Below, in pieces: positions 16,407 through 24,763 of a stretch of 52,354 nt of DNA; position 1 is the first letter of the stretch, and every line of letters starts with the position of its first letter. The notes under the pieces are model-generated. The model was not told the DNA's origin and made no database searches. It was given only the letters and a program-made list of their open reading frames with translations. The stretch comes from JBCCFK01 sp965262315 (GTDB lineage: Bacteria; Actinomycetota; Acidimicrobiia; Acidimicrobiales; UBA8592), in contig CBDHFJ010000150.1 of NCBI GenBank assembly GCA_965262315.1, forward strand, positions 1 to 52,354, in the 5' to 3' direction. Position numbers and translations under genes: made by a program.

Positions 16407-18737
16407 ATGACGCTCGCTGATCTCCGGTCCGACCTCGTCGCTGACACCTCGCTCCACGGCACGGCCTTCTGTCGCGCGCTCACGCGCCAGGCGGACGGTT
16501 GGCTCGTCGACCTGTATCGGGAGCACGTCGGCGCGGACACCGGCGTCGCCATCGCCGCCACCGGGGGCTACGGACGCGAGGAGCTGTGTCCCCACAGCGA
16601 CCTCGACGTCATCTTGATCCACGACCGGCCAGAAGCCGAGATCGCCGACATCGCCGCGAAGCTCTGGTACCCGATCTGGGACGAGGGTGTGAAGCTCGGC
16701 CATTCGGTCCGCACCATCGACGAGGCGCTCGAGCTCGTGAAGTCGGACCTCGACACGGCGACGGCGCTGTTGTCGCTGCGTTGGTTGGCGGGCGACGAGG
16801 CGCTGGTCGCCAAGCTCGCTCAGGCCGCCGCCAAGTCGTGGCACCGAAACGCCAAGCGGTGGATCCCGAGGTTGGAGGAGTCGGTCAAGGATCGTCACGG
16901 CCAGGCCGGCGAGATCGCCTTCACCCTCGAACCAGATCTGAAGGAGGGTCGAGGTGGCCTGCGCGACGTGCACGCCCTCCAGTGGGCGGCACGCGCCGAA
17001 CGCAGTGGCCGGTACCGGCCCGACGAGCTCGCCGGACCGTACGAGACCCTGCTCCGTGCCCGCGTCGAGCTGCACCGCAACACCGGCCGCCGTGGCGGCG
17101 ACGTGCTGTTGCTCGAACAACAGGACGCGGTCGCCGCGGCCCTGGGCCACGACGACGCCGACGACCTGATGGCCGAGGTCGCGGAGGCCGCGCGACGGAT
17201 CGCCTGGCACAGCGACGAGGTGTGGATCCGGATGGCGGACACCCGGCGCCGTCGCAACCCTCTCCGTCGCCGTTCGATCGTCGAGGTCGCTCCGGGCGTC
17301 ACCGTGGCCGACGGGCTGGTCCAGCTCGACCGTCAGGCCGATGTGGACCCCTCCACCGTGCTCGACGTCGCGATCGCGGCGGCGCGCCATGGTGCTCGGC
17401 TCGACATCGCCACCATCGAACGCCTCGAGGCCGCTGCCCTGGTCGTACCCGACCCGTGGCCCCGCTCGCTGCGAGACAGGTTCGTCGAGCTGTTGTCGCT
17501 CGGTCACGACGCCATCCCCGCGATCGAGACCATCGACCAGGTCGGCCTGTTCGTGCCCTTCATCCCCGAGTGGGCACCCAACCGCTCCCGGCCGCAGCGC
17601 AACGCCTTCCACCGGTTCACCGTCGACCGGCATCTGTGGGAAGCGGCCGCGGAAGCAGCCGCGTTCGTCGACGACGTCGACCGCCCCGACCTGCTGGTGC
17701 TGGGTGCCCTCCTGCACGACATCGGAAAGGGCTACCCCGGCGATCACACCGAAGTCGGCATCGAACTGATTCCTGCGATCGGCACCCGGATGGGGTACCC
17801 ACCCGAGGACGTCGCCGTCCTGGTCGACCTGTGTCGCCACCACCTCCTGCTGCCCGACGTCGCCACCCGACGCGACCTCGAGGACGACGACACGATCCGC
17901 GCCGTCGCCGATGCGGTCGGGTCCCTCGAGGTGCTCCAACTGCTGCGAGCCCTCACCGAGGCCGACTCGATTGCCACCGGCCCGGCCGCCTGGAGCTCCT
18001 GGAAGGCCGGCCTGGTCAGAGACCTGACCAGCCGCACGGAGTTCGTGCTCGAGGGCGGGGATGCCGGCGAGCTGCCTCGGACGTTCCCGACCGACGAACA
18101 CCGCCAGGCGATGCGTCGGGGCACGCGCGTCATCCACGGCGAGGGCGACACCCTGACCGTGATGGCGATCGACCGGCCGGGCGTCTTCAGTCGGGTCGCG
18201 GGTGCGCTGACCCTCAACGGGCTCGAGGTCATCGAGGCCGCCGCGCACTCCGAGTTCGGCATCGCCCTGGCGATGTTCCGGGTCGAGCCCCGCTTCGAGG
18301 ACCGATCGATCGACTGGGAAGAGGTCGGCCAGAGCGTGGAGAACGCGTTGAAGGGCCGCCTCGCCGTCGCGGCCAGGGTCCAGGAGCTGGTGCGCACCTA
18401 CAGCGGCAGACGCACCGCGACGAAGTCGGCGCGACCGGTGGTCGAGCCGAGCATCACCGTGGACAACGAATCGTCCTCGTCGGCAACGGTGGTGGAGATC
18501 GCCGCACCCACCGGCACCGGACTCCTCTACTACATCACCCGAGCGCTCTCTCAGATGGACCTCGACATCGCGTCCGCCAAGATCGTGACGCTCGGGGACT
18601 CGGTGGTCGACTCCTTCTATCTGCGGGACCAGGACGGACGGAAGTTCGCCGACGAGGAGTTCCTCGTCGAGTTGGGCAAGGCCATCGACCACGCCATTCG
18701 CCTGGCCAACCTGGACCGGGGGTACACCGATGGCTGA
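16407..18737 (+). CDS. glnD: [Protein-PII] uridylyltransferase/adenylyltransferase GlnD
   Basis: The 776-residue bifunctional nitrogen sensor modifies and de-modifies PII. Domain order is complete. The nucleotidyltransferase motif GGYGREELCPHSDLDV is at about residues 52-68. The HD phosphohydrolase motif HDIGKGYPGDH is at about 437. Two ACT domains follow, from about 585 (VMAIDRPGVFSRVAGAL) and about 695 (VVEIAAPTGTGLLYYITRAL). Length is near the family norm of 750-890. The ATG is not preceded by a strong Shine-Dalgarno. The stop overlaps the Nudix gene by 8 bp. Confidence 0.94.
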   Translation: MTLADLRSDLVADTSLHGTAFCRALTRQADGWLVDLYREHVGADTGVAIAATGGYGREELCPHSDLDVILIHDRPEAEIADIAAKLWYPIWDEGVKLGHSVRTIDEALELVKSDLDTATALLSLRWLAGDEALVAKLAQAAAKSWHRNAKRWIPRLEESVKDRHGQAGEIAFTLEPDLKEGRGGLRDVHALQWAARAERSGRYRPDELAGPYETLLRARVELHRNTGRRGGDVLLLEQQDAVAAALGHDDADDLMAEVAEAARRIAWHSDEVWIRMADTRRRRNPLRRRSIVEVAPGVTVADGLVQLDRQADVDPSTVLDVAIAAARHGARLDIATIERLEAAALVVPDPWPRSLRDRFVELLSLGHDAIPAIETIDQVGLFVPFIPEWAPNRSRPQRNAFHRFTVDRHLWEAAAEAAAFVDDVDRPDLLVLGALLHDIGKGYPGDHTEVGIELIPAIGTRMGYPPEDVAVLVDLCRHHLLLPDVATRRDLEDDDTIRAVADAVGSLEVLQLLRALTEADSIATGPAAWSSWKAGLVRDLTSRTEFVLEGGDAGELPRTFPTDEHRQAMRRGTRVIHGEGDTLTVMAIDRPGVFSRVAGALTLNGLEVIEAAAHSEFGIALAMFRVEPRFEDRSIDWEEVGQSVENALKGRLAVAARVQELVRTYSGRRTATKSARPVVEPSITVDNESSSSATVVEIAAPTGTGLLYYITRALSQMDLDIASAKIVTLGDSVVDSFYLRDQDGRKFADEEFLVELGKAIDHAIRLANLDRGYTDG

Positions 18738-19407
18738 CGAGCAGGAGCTGCTCCGTTGGAGCGAAGCGCTCGCCGGCATCGCACGCACCGGCCTGGGATT
18801 CACCGAGAGTCAGTACGAGCGCGAGCGCTACGAAGAGGTCCTCCACATCGCCGCTGACATCCGGGCTCGCGCCGCGGACTCGCCGAACCCGGCCGAGCGC
18901 GTCCAGGAGTGGCTCGCGAGCGTGGGGCGAGGCGTACCGGGCTACGTGACTCCCAAGATCGCGATCGGTGCCTATGTGGGCAACGACGACGGCGAACTCC
19001 TCCTGATCCAACGCGCCGACTCGGGCGTTTGGCTGTTTCCGACCGGTTGGGCCGACGTGGGCTATTCGGCCGCCGAGGTGGCCGAGAAGGAGGTCCATGA
19101 AGAGACGGGCATGGAGGTCGAGGCCGTGCGTCTGGTCTCGGTGCTCGACGGCATGCGGCAGGGATTCACCCGCATGCCGCTCTACTCGCTGGTCTTCCAC
19201 TGTCGCGTCGTCGGCGGCTCGCTGAAGGGCCACCCGCTCGAGGTCACCGACGTGGGCTTCTTCGCCGAGGACGCCCTGCCCGAGCCCATCGTGGGCGCCG
19301 AACGGTGGGCGCCACAGGCGTTCGCCGCCATCCGGGGCGAGCCCATGGACGTGAGCTTCGACGCCCCGCGTCGACCAGCCTGGCGAGGAGACACCCACGA
19401 TGCCTGA
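18730..19407 (+). CDS. Nudix hydrolase with N-terminal Nudix_N_2-type domain
   Basis: The 225-residue product starts with a helical domain (EQELLRWSEALAGIARTGLGFT) seen in Nudix enzymes of the ADP-ribose/nucleotide-sugar group. The Nudix domain follows. The box reads GWADVGYSAAEVAEKEVHEETG: the metal-binding EVHEETG is intact, R is replaced by K, and the first Glu of the consensus (usually GES) is Tyr. WLFPTGWADVG is family-typical. The substrate is unknown. It overlaps glnD by 8 bp and the next gene by 8 bp, giving a three-gene coupled run. Confidence 0.85.
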   Translation: MADEQELLRWSEALAGIARTGLGFTESQYERERYEEVLHIAADIRARAADSPNPAERVQEWLASVGRGVPGYVTPKIAIGAYVGNDDGELLLIQRADSGVWLFPTGWADVGYSAAEVAEKEVHEETGMEVEAVRLVSVLDGMRQGFTRMPLYSLVFHCRVVGGSLKGHPLEVTDVGFFAEDALPEPIVGAERWAPQAFAAIRGEPMDVSFDAPRRPAWRGDTHDA

Positions 19408-20251
19408 CTTCGGGTTCGCCCCTGGCCTCGGCGACACTGCCGACACCGAGGTGGTCACCGCTCGCAACGGCGTCGCCCAGTTGCGCCGCACCTGGGCGGT
19501 TGCCGACCCGACCGCCGTGGTGGTGATCAGCCATGGCATCGCCGAGCACTGCGGCCGCTACGAACACGTGGCTCGCCAGCTCAACCACGAAGGTCTGGCG
19601 GTGATCGGGTTCGACCAACGCGGCCACGGCGCCACCGGTGGCCGCCAGGGGTACGTCCGTGACTTCGCCGAGTTCCACGACGATGTGGAGGACCACCTCG
19701 CGGTCGCCCGGACCTACGGCGCCCCGGTGGTGCTGCTCGGTCACTCGATGGGCGGCCTGGTCTCCACCAGCTACGTCCTCGACCGCAGTCGCCCACGTCC
19801 GGATCTGGTGCTGCTGTCGGCTCCCGCCCTGGCCTTGTCGCTGCCGGGACCGGCGGCCGCCGCGGCGTCCGGACTCGGGCGGGTCGCAGGCGGCCTCTCC
19901 ATCACACTGCCCCTCGATGCCGAGGGCCTCTCGACCGATCCCAGGGTCGCCGAGCACTACCTCGCCGATCCGCTGGTCGACCTCAAGCAGTCACTGGCAC
20001 TGGTGGGGGCCATGGTGCGGGCCGTTCGTGATGTCGGCGCAGGCCTGGGTCGCTGGGACATGCCCACTTTCGTCGGCCATGGCGCCGAGGACGCGATCGT
20101 CGAACCCGAGGCCAGCGAGGGCATCGGCCGCCGGCCCGGTGTGCACCGCGAGCTGTATCCCGGCATGCGCCACGAACTGTTCAACGAGCCCAACGGCCCC
20201 GATGTCGTCGCCGACATGGTGGCCTGGGTTCGAGGTCAGCTGTCCGGCTGA
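19400..20251 (+). CDS. Alpha/beta hydrolase, monoacylglycerol-lipase/lysophospholipase type
   Basis: The 283-residue serine hydrolase has the oxyanion-hole motif SHGIAEHCGRYEHVA, DQRGHGATGG, the nucleophile elbow GHSMGG (Ser116), a candidate acid in GHGAEDAIV (about 231), and His in YPGMRHELFNE (about 257). These are standard for the monoglyceride lipase group (Hydrolase_4). It has no signal peptide and is likely cytoplasmic. Its 3' end overlaps the convergent PAC2 gene by 16 bp. Confidence 0.9.
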   Translation: MPDFGFAPGLGDTADTEVVTARNGVAQLRRTWAVADPTAVVVISHGIAEHCGRYEHVARQLNHEGLAVIGFDQRGHGATGGRQGYVRDFAEFHDDVEDHLAVARTYGAPVVLLGHSMGGLVSTSYVLDRSRPRPDLVLLSAPALALSLPGPAAAAASGLGRVAGGLSITLPLDAEGLSTDPRVAEHYLADPLVDLKQSLALVGAMVRAVRDVGAGLGRWDMPTFVGHGAEDAIVEPEASEGIGRRPGVHRELYPGMRHELFNEPNGPDVVADMVAWVRGQLSG

Positions 20252-21081
20252 TCCCGGAGGAACTGCTCGACCTCTTCGACCAGGGCCGTCGGGTCGGGTT
20301 CGTCCAGCTCGCCCTCGTCGTACTGCTCTTCCAGGGTGCGGATGTACTGCGCCGTCTCGTCGTCCTCGGCCACCAGTTCGGTGATCTGACGTTCGTAGGC
20401 GCTGGTGGCGATCTCGAGATCGGTCACCGGCACGCTGATGCCGAGGACCTCCTGGAGACGATCCACGAGCGCCAGCGCCGCCTTGGGTGATGCCGCACCC
20501 GACACGTAGTTCGGGACCGCGGCCCACAGCGACGCCGACGGGATGCCGGCTTCGCGGGCGGCGGTGTTGAGGACGCCGACGATGCCGGTGGGGCCCTCGT
20601 AGCTCGACCGCTCGAGGTCCAGGCGCTCCCGGAGCTCGGGGTCATCGCTGCCGCCATAGATGGAGACGGGCCGGGAATGCGGGATCTCGGCCAACAGGGC
20701 ACCCAGCGTGACCACCATGGCCACATCCAGCTCCTGGGCCAGCGAGATGACCTGGTGGGTGTAGGTGCGCCACCGCATCTGCGGTTCGATCCCCTGCAGC
20801 AGGATCAGCGGTCGGGGCTCGTTGGTGGCGGCGAACGCGTTCTCGGGCCAGTGCAGGACCCGCTGGTCGCCCTCCAGCTCCACGACGGGCCGCAGCGCGG
20901 AGAAGTCGTAGAAGTTCTCGGGGTCGATCTCGGCGAAGGTCTCGGCGTCCCACCGCTGCGCCAGGTGTCGCACCGCCCAGGTGGCGGCGTCGCCGGCGTC
21001 GTTCCAGCCGTCGAAGGCAGCGATCAGGATGGGCTGGTCCACCTGGGGACGGCGGCGCCACAGCAAGTGATCGGAGGACAT
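20236..21081 (-). CDS. PAC2 family protein (proteasome-assembly-chaperone-like)
   Basis: The 281-residue product matches the PAC2 family of actinobacteria and archaea: LIAAFDGWNDAGDAATWAVRHL at the N terminus, then RPLILLQGIEPQMRWRTY, VVTLGALLAEIPHSRPV, SYEGPTGIVGVLNTAA, VPNYVSGAASPKAALAL, and an acidic helical tail. The fold is nucleoside-phosphorylase-like; bacterial function is unsettled. The start ATG has TAGCCT 8 nt upstream and fits the family N terminus. It converges on the hydrolase gene. Confidence 0.92.
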   Translation of the reverse strand: MSSDHLLWRRRPQVDQPILIAAFDGWNDAGDAATWAVRHLAQRWDAETFAEIDPENFYDFSALRPVVELEGDQRVLHWPENAFAATNEPRPLILLQGIEPQMRWRTYTHQVISLAQELDVAMVVTLGALLAEIPHSRPVSIYGGSDDPELRERLDLERSSYEGPTGIVGVLNTAAREAGIPSASLWAAVPNYVSGAASPKAALALVDRLQEVLGISVPVTDLEIATSAYERQITELVAEDDETAQYIRTLEEQYDEGELDEPDPTALVEEVEQFLRDQPDS

Positions 21082-21089
21082 CGGGTTCC

Positions 21090-21095
21090 AGGCTA
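21090..21095 (-). promoter_or_regulatory. -10 element for leaderless PAC2 gene
   Basis: On the minus strand TAGCCT lies 8 nt before the ATG at 21081, with no Shine-Dalgarno in between. Confidence 0.45.
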
Positions 21096-21139
21096 ACGCG
21101 GCCCGAAGGGACCTCCGCAACGGTGTCGGACGCCACCGG

Positions 21140-21145
21140 TACGCT
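21140..21145 (+). promoter_or_regulatory. -10 element for leaderless GNAT gene
   Basis: TACGCT lies 6 nt before the ATG at 21152. Confidence 0.4.
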
Positions 21146-21151
21146 GGCGCC

Positions 21152-21583
21152 ATGATCACGATCCACGAGGTCGCCGAGGTCGACGACGAGCTCGTCGAGG
21201 CCTTCGCTCGGCTCATCCCCCAGCTCTCGTCCTCCAATCCGCCGCCCGATGCGGCGACGCTGGAGGCCATCGTGTCCTCGGAGAGCTCCACGATCCTGAT
21301 CGCCCGGGATGCCGACCAGCGGATCGTCGGGTCGATGACCCTGGCGATGTTCCGGATCCCCACTGGGCTGCGGGCGTGGATCGAGGACGTCGTGGTCGAC
21401 GGCGACGCTCGGGGCATGGGCATCGGCCAGACGATCAACGAGCGCGCGCTCGAGATCGCTCGCGAGGCGGGCGCCACCACCGTCGAGTTGACCTCCCGAC
21501 CCAGCCGCGAGGCCGCCAACCGGCTCTACCTGCGGATGGGCTTCGAGGTCCGCGAGACCAACGTCTACCGCTACAAGTTCTGA
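21152..21583 (+). CDS. GNAT-family N-acetyltransferase
   Basis: The 143-residue acetyltransferase shows motif A, with the acetyl-CoA loop DARGMGIGQTINERAL (R-G-x-G-x-G). EDVVVDGDARG precedes it, and the C-terminal motif B is ANRLYLRMGFEVRETNVYRY. The acceptor substrate is unknown. It is divergent from the PAC2 gene, with both starts carrying near-leaderless -10 boxes within a 70-bp intergenic region. Confidence 0.9.
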   Translation: MITIHEVAEVDDELVEAFARLIPQLSSSNPPPDAATLEAIVSSESSTILIARDADQRIVGSMTLAMFRIPTGLRAWIEDVVVDGDARGMGIGQTINERALEIAREAGATTVELTSRPSREAANRLYLRMGFEVRETNVYRYKF

Positions 21584-21592
21584 CGCGAGGGG

Positions 21593-22948
21593 TCAGCCCG
21601 CCGGGTCGATCCGGTAGAGGCGACCCTCGAACGACAGCACGTAGAGCTCGCCGTCGGGGCCCTCGCCGAAGCTGGCCAGCGTCTCGCCGGGAAGCGAGCC
21701 GCCCCCGATGTCGTAGCGGCCCAGTGCCCCCTGGGACCGGCTGGACGCGAAGCCCCACAGGCGGCTCGTGCAGTAGTCGCCGAACACGTACTGGCCGAAC
21801 AGCTCGGGGATGGCTCGGCCCCGGTAGACGAACCCACCCGTCACCGAACAGCCGTCGCCGCGTCCGTACTCGTGAATGGGGCCGACGTAGTTCTCCTGTG
21901 GCGGGCCGGCGCCGTTGAAGGGCGCCGTTCCCTCCACCGCGGGCCAGCCGAGGTTGGCGCCGTTGCCGCCGCCGTCGGCGGCGTAGAGGACATCGACTTC
22001 TTCGAGGCGGTTCTGGCCCACGTCCGCGATCCACAGGTCGCCCGTCAGCCGGTCGAACGAGAAGCGCCAGGGATTCCGCGCACCCCAGACGAAGACCTCC
22101 GGAGCGCCGCCGCCCTCCACGAAGGGGTTGTCGGCGGGGACCGCGTAGGCGACGTCGGAGCCAAGCGGCTGTGGCGCGATCCGCAGCATCGTGCCGAGCA
22201 CCGACGAGGGGTCCTGGCCGACATCGAACGGATCGCCGGCACCGCCACCGTCGCCCACCGAGACGTAGAGGTGACCGTCGGGCCCGAACGCCAACCCGCC
22301 ACCGTTGTGGTTCGCCCGGGGTTGATCGATCCGCAGGATCGGGACGACGGTGTCGTCGTCGGTCAACTCGTCGCCGCCGGGTGTGGCGAAGGTCTGCGCA
22401 CCGACGACGGTGTCGCCGTCCAGGTCGGTGTAGTTCACGTAGAGGGTGTCGCCGTCGGGCGAGAACGCCAGGCCCAGGAGGCCCTGCTCGTTGCGGCCGC
22501 TGACCTGACCCTCCAGGTCCAGGACCGTGCGTACGACGTCCGCCTCGTCGCCGTCGACGACGATCTCGTGGACGCTCCCGGTCTTCGTCGCCAGGTACAG
22601 GGAATCGCGACCCGCCCGATGAGCCAGCGCGATGGGGAGGGACACCGTCAACAGGTTGGTGAGCCGGACGTCGACGCGCTCGGGGATCTCGACGGTGAAC
22701 GTGGACGGGTCCGGGGTCGGGGTGGGTGGCGGCGTCGCCGTCGGGGTGGGCGCGTCCGGGGCGGCGGGTTCTGTCGCCGAATCGGACGGGACTGCGGTCG
22801 GGTCGGGCTCGGGTGGCACGGGCGTGGTGGTCGGTGCGACCGCGGTCACCTCGGGGCTGTCGTCGGAGCCGACGCTGGTGTCGTCGCCCGAGCACGCTGC
22901 GGCCATCAGGCCCAGGGCCAGCAGGGCACCGATCGATCGGGAGGTCAT
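21593..22948 (-). CDS. PQQ-dependent sugar dehydrogenase-type lipoprotein
   Basis: The 451-residue exported protein has a lipoprotein signal (LLALGLMAAAC, Cys19) and a Pro/Thr-rich linker (about residues 22-75). A six-bladed glucose/sorbosone dehydrogenase (GSDH) propeller follows. Landmarks are RNEQGLLGLAFSPDG, ANHNGGGLAFGPDGHLYVSVGDGG, VWGARNPWRFSFDRLTGDLWIADVGQN and GGFVYRGRAIPELFGQYVFGDYC. These are the residues that line the PQQ/calcium pocket in soluble aldose dehydrogenases. The substrate cannot be named. It sits 9 bp from the convergent GNAT stop. Confidence 0.9.
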   Translation of the reverse strand: MTSRSIGALLALGLMAAACSGDDTSVGSDDSPEVTAVAPTTTPVPPEPDPTAVPSDSATEPAAPDAPTPTATPPPTPTPDPSTFTVEIPERVDVRLTNLLTVSLPIALAHRAGRDSLYLATKTGSVHEIVVDGDEADVVRTVLDLEGQVSGRNEQGLLGLAFSPDGDTLYVNYTDLDGDTVVGAQTFATPGGDELTDDDTVVPILRIDQPRANHNGGGLAFGPDGHLYVSVGDGGGAGDPFDVGQDPSSVLGTMLRIAPQPLGSDVAYAVPADNPFVEGGGAPEVFVWGARNPWRFSFDRLTGDLWIADVGQNRLEEVDVLYAADGGGNGANLGWPAVEGTAPFNGAGPPQENYVGPIHEYGRGDGCSVTGGFVYRGRAIPELFGQYVFGDYCTSRLWGFASSRSQGALGRYDIGGGSLPGETLASFGEGPDGELYVLSFEGRLYRIDPAG

Positions 22949-23165
22949 GGTCCCGATTGTGGTGCGTGCGCGGCCACCGTTGGCGTCGGCACGGTGCTGC
23001 CAGGGCCGCGAGGGGCCGTCGCCGCACCGGTGCCGTATGCTCGCTGGAAGCGGGTCCGGGCGGTGTTGCCGTGTGGGCCGCGGGGGCCGTCGAGCCCGAC
23101 GCCCTGAATTCCCTCGCTCGAACGCCGATAGAACACACCGGTCACGAAACGAACGGTGCAGGACC

Positions 23166-23612
23166 ATGGTTCGCCGCATTCTCGATGAGCACGGCCACAA
23201 GCTGATCCGCTACGCGGGAGTCTCGGTGATCGGTGTGACCACCGGTCAGCTGCTGCTGTTCCTGTTCTACGAGGTCGTCGGATGGAACGCGGTGGCCGCC
23301 AACACGGTGGCCGTCACACTCGGGACGATCCCGAGCTACGTACTGAACCGCGCGTGGGTCTGGAAGAAGGACAGCCCGCACAGCGTGACCCGGGAGATCA
23401 TCCCGTTCTGGGGCATGGCCTTCCTGGGCCTCGTGTTGTCGGGTGTCCTCGTGTATCTGGTCGAACAGCGTTGGGACAGCTGGATCCTCGTCAACGGCGC
23501 CAACTTCGTGGCCTTCGGATCCTTGTGGGTCGTCAAGTACGTGGTGCTGGACCGCATCCTCTTCGGCGCCCCGCCGATTCCGGCTGCCGAGCGCGCCGAA
23601 GCGGCTGCCTGA
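23166..23612 (+). CDS. GtrA-like four-helix membrane protein
   Basis: The 148-residue GtrA family protein has four predicted membrane helices. IRYAGVSVIGVTTGQLLLFLFY opens the domain, NTVAVTLGTIPSYVLNRAWVWK is the family core, and VVKYVVLDRILF closes it. GtrA proteins are thought to flip or gate lipid-linked sugars for cell-surface glycosylation. The gene is 27 bp from the next one on the same strand and divergent from the sugar dehydrogenase. No nearby glycosyltransferase partner is on the same transcript. Confidence 0.9.
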   Translation: MVRRILDEHGHKLIRYAGVSVIGVTTGQLLLFLFYEVVGWNAVAANTVAVTLGTIPSYVLNRAWVWKKDSPHSVTREIIPFWGMAFLGLVLSGVLVYLVEQRWDSWILVNGANFVAFGSLWVVKYVVLDRILFGAPPIPAAERAEAAA

Positions 23613-23625
23613 GACCACCCCCGGG

Positions 23626-23631
23626 TAGCCT
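23626..23631 (+). promoter_or_regulatory. -10 element for the class I methyltransferase gene
   Basis: TAGCCT lies 7 nt before the ATG at 23639. It sits between two CCCGGG boxes that could also pair as a small hairpin. Confidence 0.4.
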
Positions 23632-23638
23632 CCCGGGC

Positions 23639-24259
23639 ATGGACCCCGCCCTCCTCGAGCACGCCCGCGCCGCACGCGGCTTCATGCCCGACGACGAGGG
23701 CGACGCGCTGCACCGGGCGGCCGCATCGGTCGCCGTCCCCGGGCCGCTGCTCGAGGTCGGGAGCTACTGCGGCAAGTCGGCGGTCTACATCGGCGCAGCC
23801 GCCAAGGAGACCGGCCGGATCCTCTACGCCCTGGACCATCACCGAGGCTCCGAGGAGAACCAGGCGGGGTGGGAGTACCACGAGCCCGACCTGGTCGATC
23901 CGGTCGTCGGCAAGATGGACACGCTGCCCATCTTCCGGCGCACCGTTCACGATGCCGGGCTCGAGGGGACCGTCGTCGCGCTGGTCGGTGACTCACCCGT
24001 GATCGCCGCCAACTGGGAGACCCCGCTCGCATTCCTGTTCATCGACGGCGGGCACGGCGAGGAGCCCGCACGCCTCGACTACGCGCACTGGGTGCCGAAG
24101 CTCGCCCTCGGTGGCACGTTGGCCATCCACGACGTGTTCCCCGATCCTGCCGACGGCGGCCGACCGCCCTACGAGCAGATCTATCTGCCGGCGATGGCCT
24201 CCGGGCGGTTCGCCGAAGCCGAGGTCGTGGGCTCGCTTCGGGTACTGACTCGGATCTGA
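23639..24259 (+). CDS. Class I SAM-dependent methyltransferase (MDMPI/Methyltransf_24-like)
   Basis: The 206-residue protein has an SAM-binding motif I variant LLEVGSYCGKSAVYIGAA. LYALDHHRGSEENQAGWEYHE lies at the motif II position, FLFIDGGHGEEPARLDY at motif III, and LGGTLAIHDVFPDP after it. This set is typical of Methyltransf_24-type proteins that modify small molecules or sugars. The target is unknown. It starts leaderless-like and ends 49 bp before the peroxiredoxin gene. Confidence 0.85.
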   Translation: MDPALLEHARAARGFMPDDEGDALHRAAASVAVPGPLLEVGSYCGKSAVYIGAAAKETGRILYALDHHRGSEENQAGWEYHEPDLVDPVVGKMDTLPIFRRTVHDAGLEGTVVALVGDSPVIAANWETPLAFLFIDGGHGEEPARLDYAHWVPKLALGGTLAIHDVFPDPADGGRPPYEQIYLPAMASGRFAEAEVVGSLRVLTRI

Positions 24260-24295
24260 ACGTCGTAGGACCCGGGCCGAGGAGCAGAAGACCGG

Positions 24296-24301
24296 TAGGG
24301 T
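24296..24301 (+). promoter_or_regulatory. -10 element for the peroxiredoxin gene
   Basis: TAGGGT lies 7 nt before the ATG at 24309, the same leaderless geometry as several other genes here. Confidence 0.45.
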
Positions 24302-24308
24302 CGTCGCC

Positions 24309-24755
24309 ATGCGTGTTGGCGATCTCGTCGAGAACTTCACGGCCACGGATCAGCACGGCGCCACGGTGACGCTCGAGGATCTCCTCAGCGAGGGTCCGGT
24401 GGTGCTGTTCTTCTATCCGAAGGCCATGACCCCCGGTTGAACGAAGGAAAGCTGCCATTTCCGCGACCTGGCCGCCGAGTTCGGTGAACACGGCGCCCAG
24501 CGGGTGGGAATCAGCGCTGATCCGGTGGATCGGCAGAAGGAATTCGACGAGACCAACGGCCTGGGCTTCCCGCTGCTCTCGGACCCCGATCGCGTTGTCG
24601 CCAAGCAGTTCGGGGTGAAGCGCTTCGGTCCGGTCCCCAGCAAGCGGGCGACGTTCGTCATCGACACCAATCGCACGCTGTTGGCCGCCATCACCAGCGA
24701 GACCAACATGCTCAAGCACGCCGACGAAGCCCTCGAGGCATTGGCTGCGCGCTAG
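24309..24755 (+). CDS. Selenocysteine-containing peroxiredoxin, BCP/PrxQ type (in-frame UGA at 24438-24440)
   Basis: Reading through one in-frame TGA gives a complete 148-residue bacterioferritin-comigratory-protein-type peroxiredoxin that would reduce peroxides in the cytoplasm. Residues 1-43 (MRVGDLVENFTATDQHG, then VVLFFYPKAMTPG) and 45-148 (TKESCHFRDLAAEFGEHG, FPLLSDPDRVVAKQFGV, RATFVIDTN) are both canonical. The TGA is codon 44, exactly the peroxidatic Cys of the family motif TPGCT, and the resolving Cys49 (U-x4-C) is present. The frame is intact on both sides, so this is not a frameshift. A hairpin with a GGU loop lies downstream. The alternative is a sense mutation or base error at Cys, which would have to hit this codon by chance. 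Confidence 0.85.
24473..24495 (+). promoter_or_regulatory. Candidate bacterial SECIS hairpin of the peroxiredoxin mRNA
   Basis: CGCCG pairs with CGGCG (24473-24477/24491-24495). An A-A mismatch follows, then GUUC pairs with GAAC, closing a GGU triloop at 24483-24485. The loop is 42 nt after the UGA, a little beyond the usual 16-37 nt. Nearer but poorer alternatives are GGAAA/UUUCC (24446-24462) and GCUGCCA/UGGCCGC (24451-24475). Confidence 0.4.
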
Positions 24756-24763
24756 GCGCGCGT

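Noticed and set aside
16260..18803. An 847-codon open frame antisense to glnD
   Set aside because: It is a high-GC shadow frame: no domain is visible, and GlnD on the + strand has all its catalytic motifs.
23620..23638. CCCGGG-N6-CCCGGG inverted repeat as a terminator between gtrA and the methyltransferase
   Set aside because: Only 6 bp, no U-tract, and it contains the better-supported TAGCCT -10 element of the downstream gene.
24446..24462. GGAAA-GCUGCCA-UUUCC hairpin right after the peroxiredoxin UGA as the SECIS
   Set aside because: Its loop begins with G but is only 10 nt from the UGA, closer than known bacterial SECIS elements, and the stem is weak. Kept only as a lesser alternative to 24473-24495.
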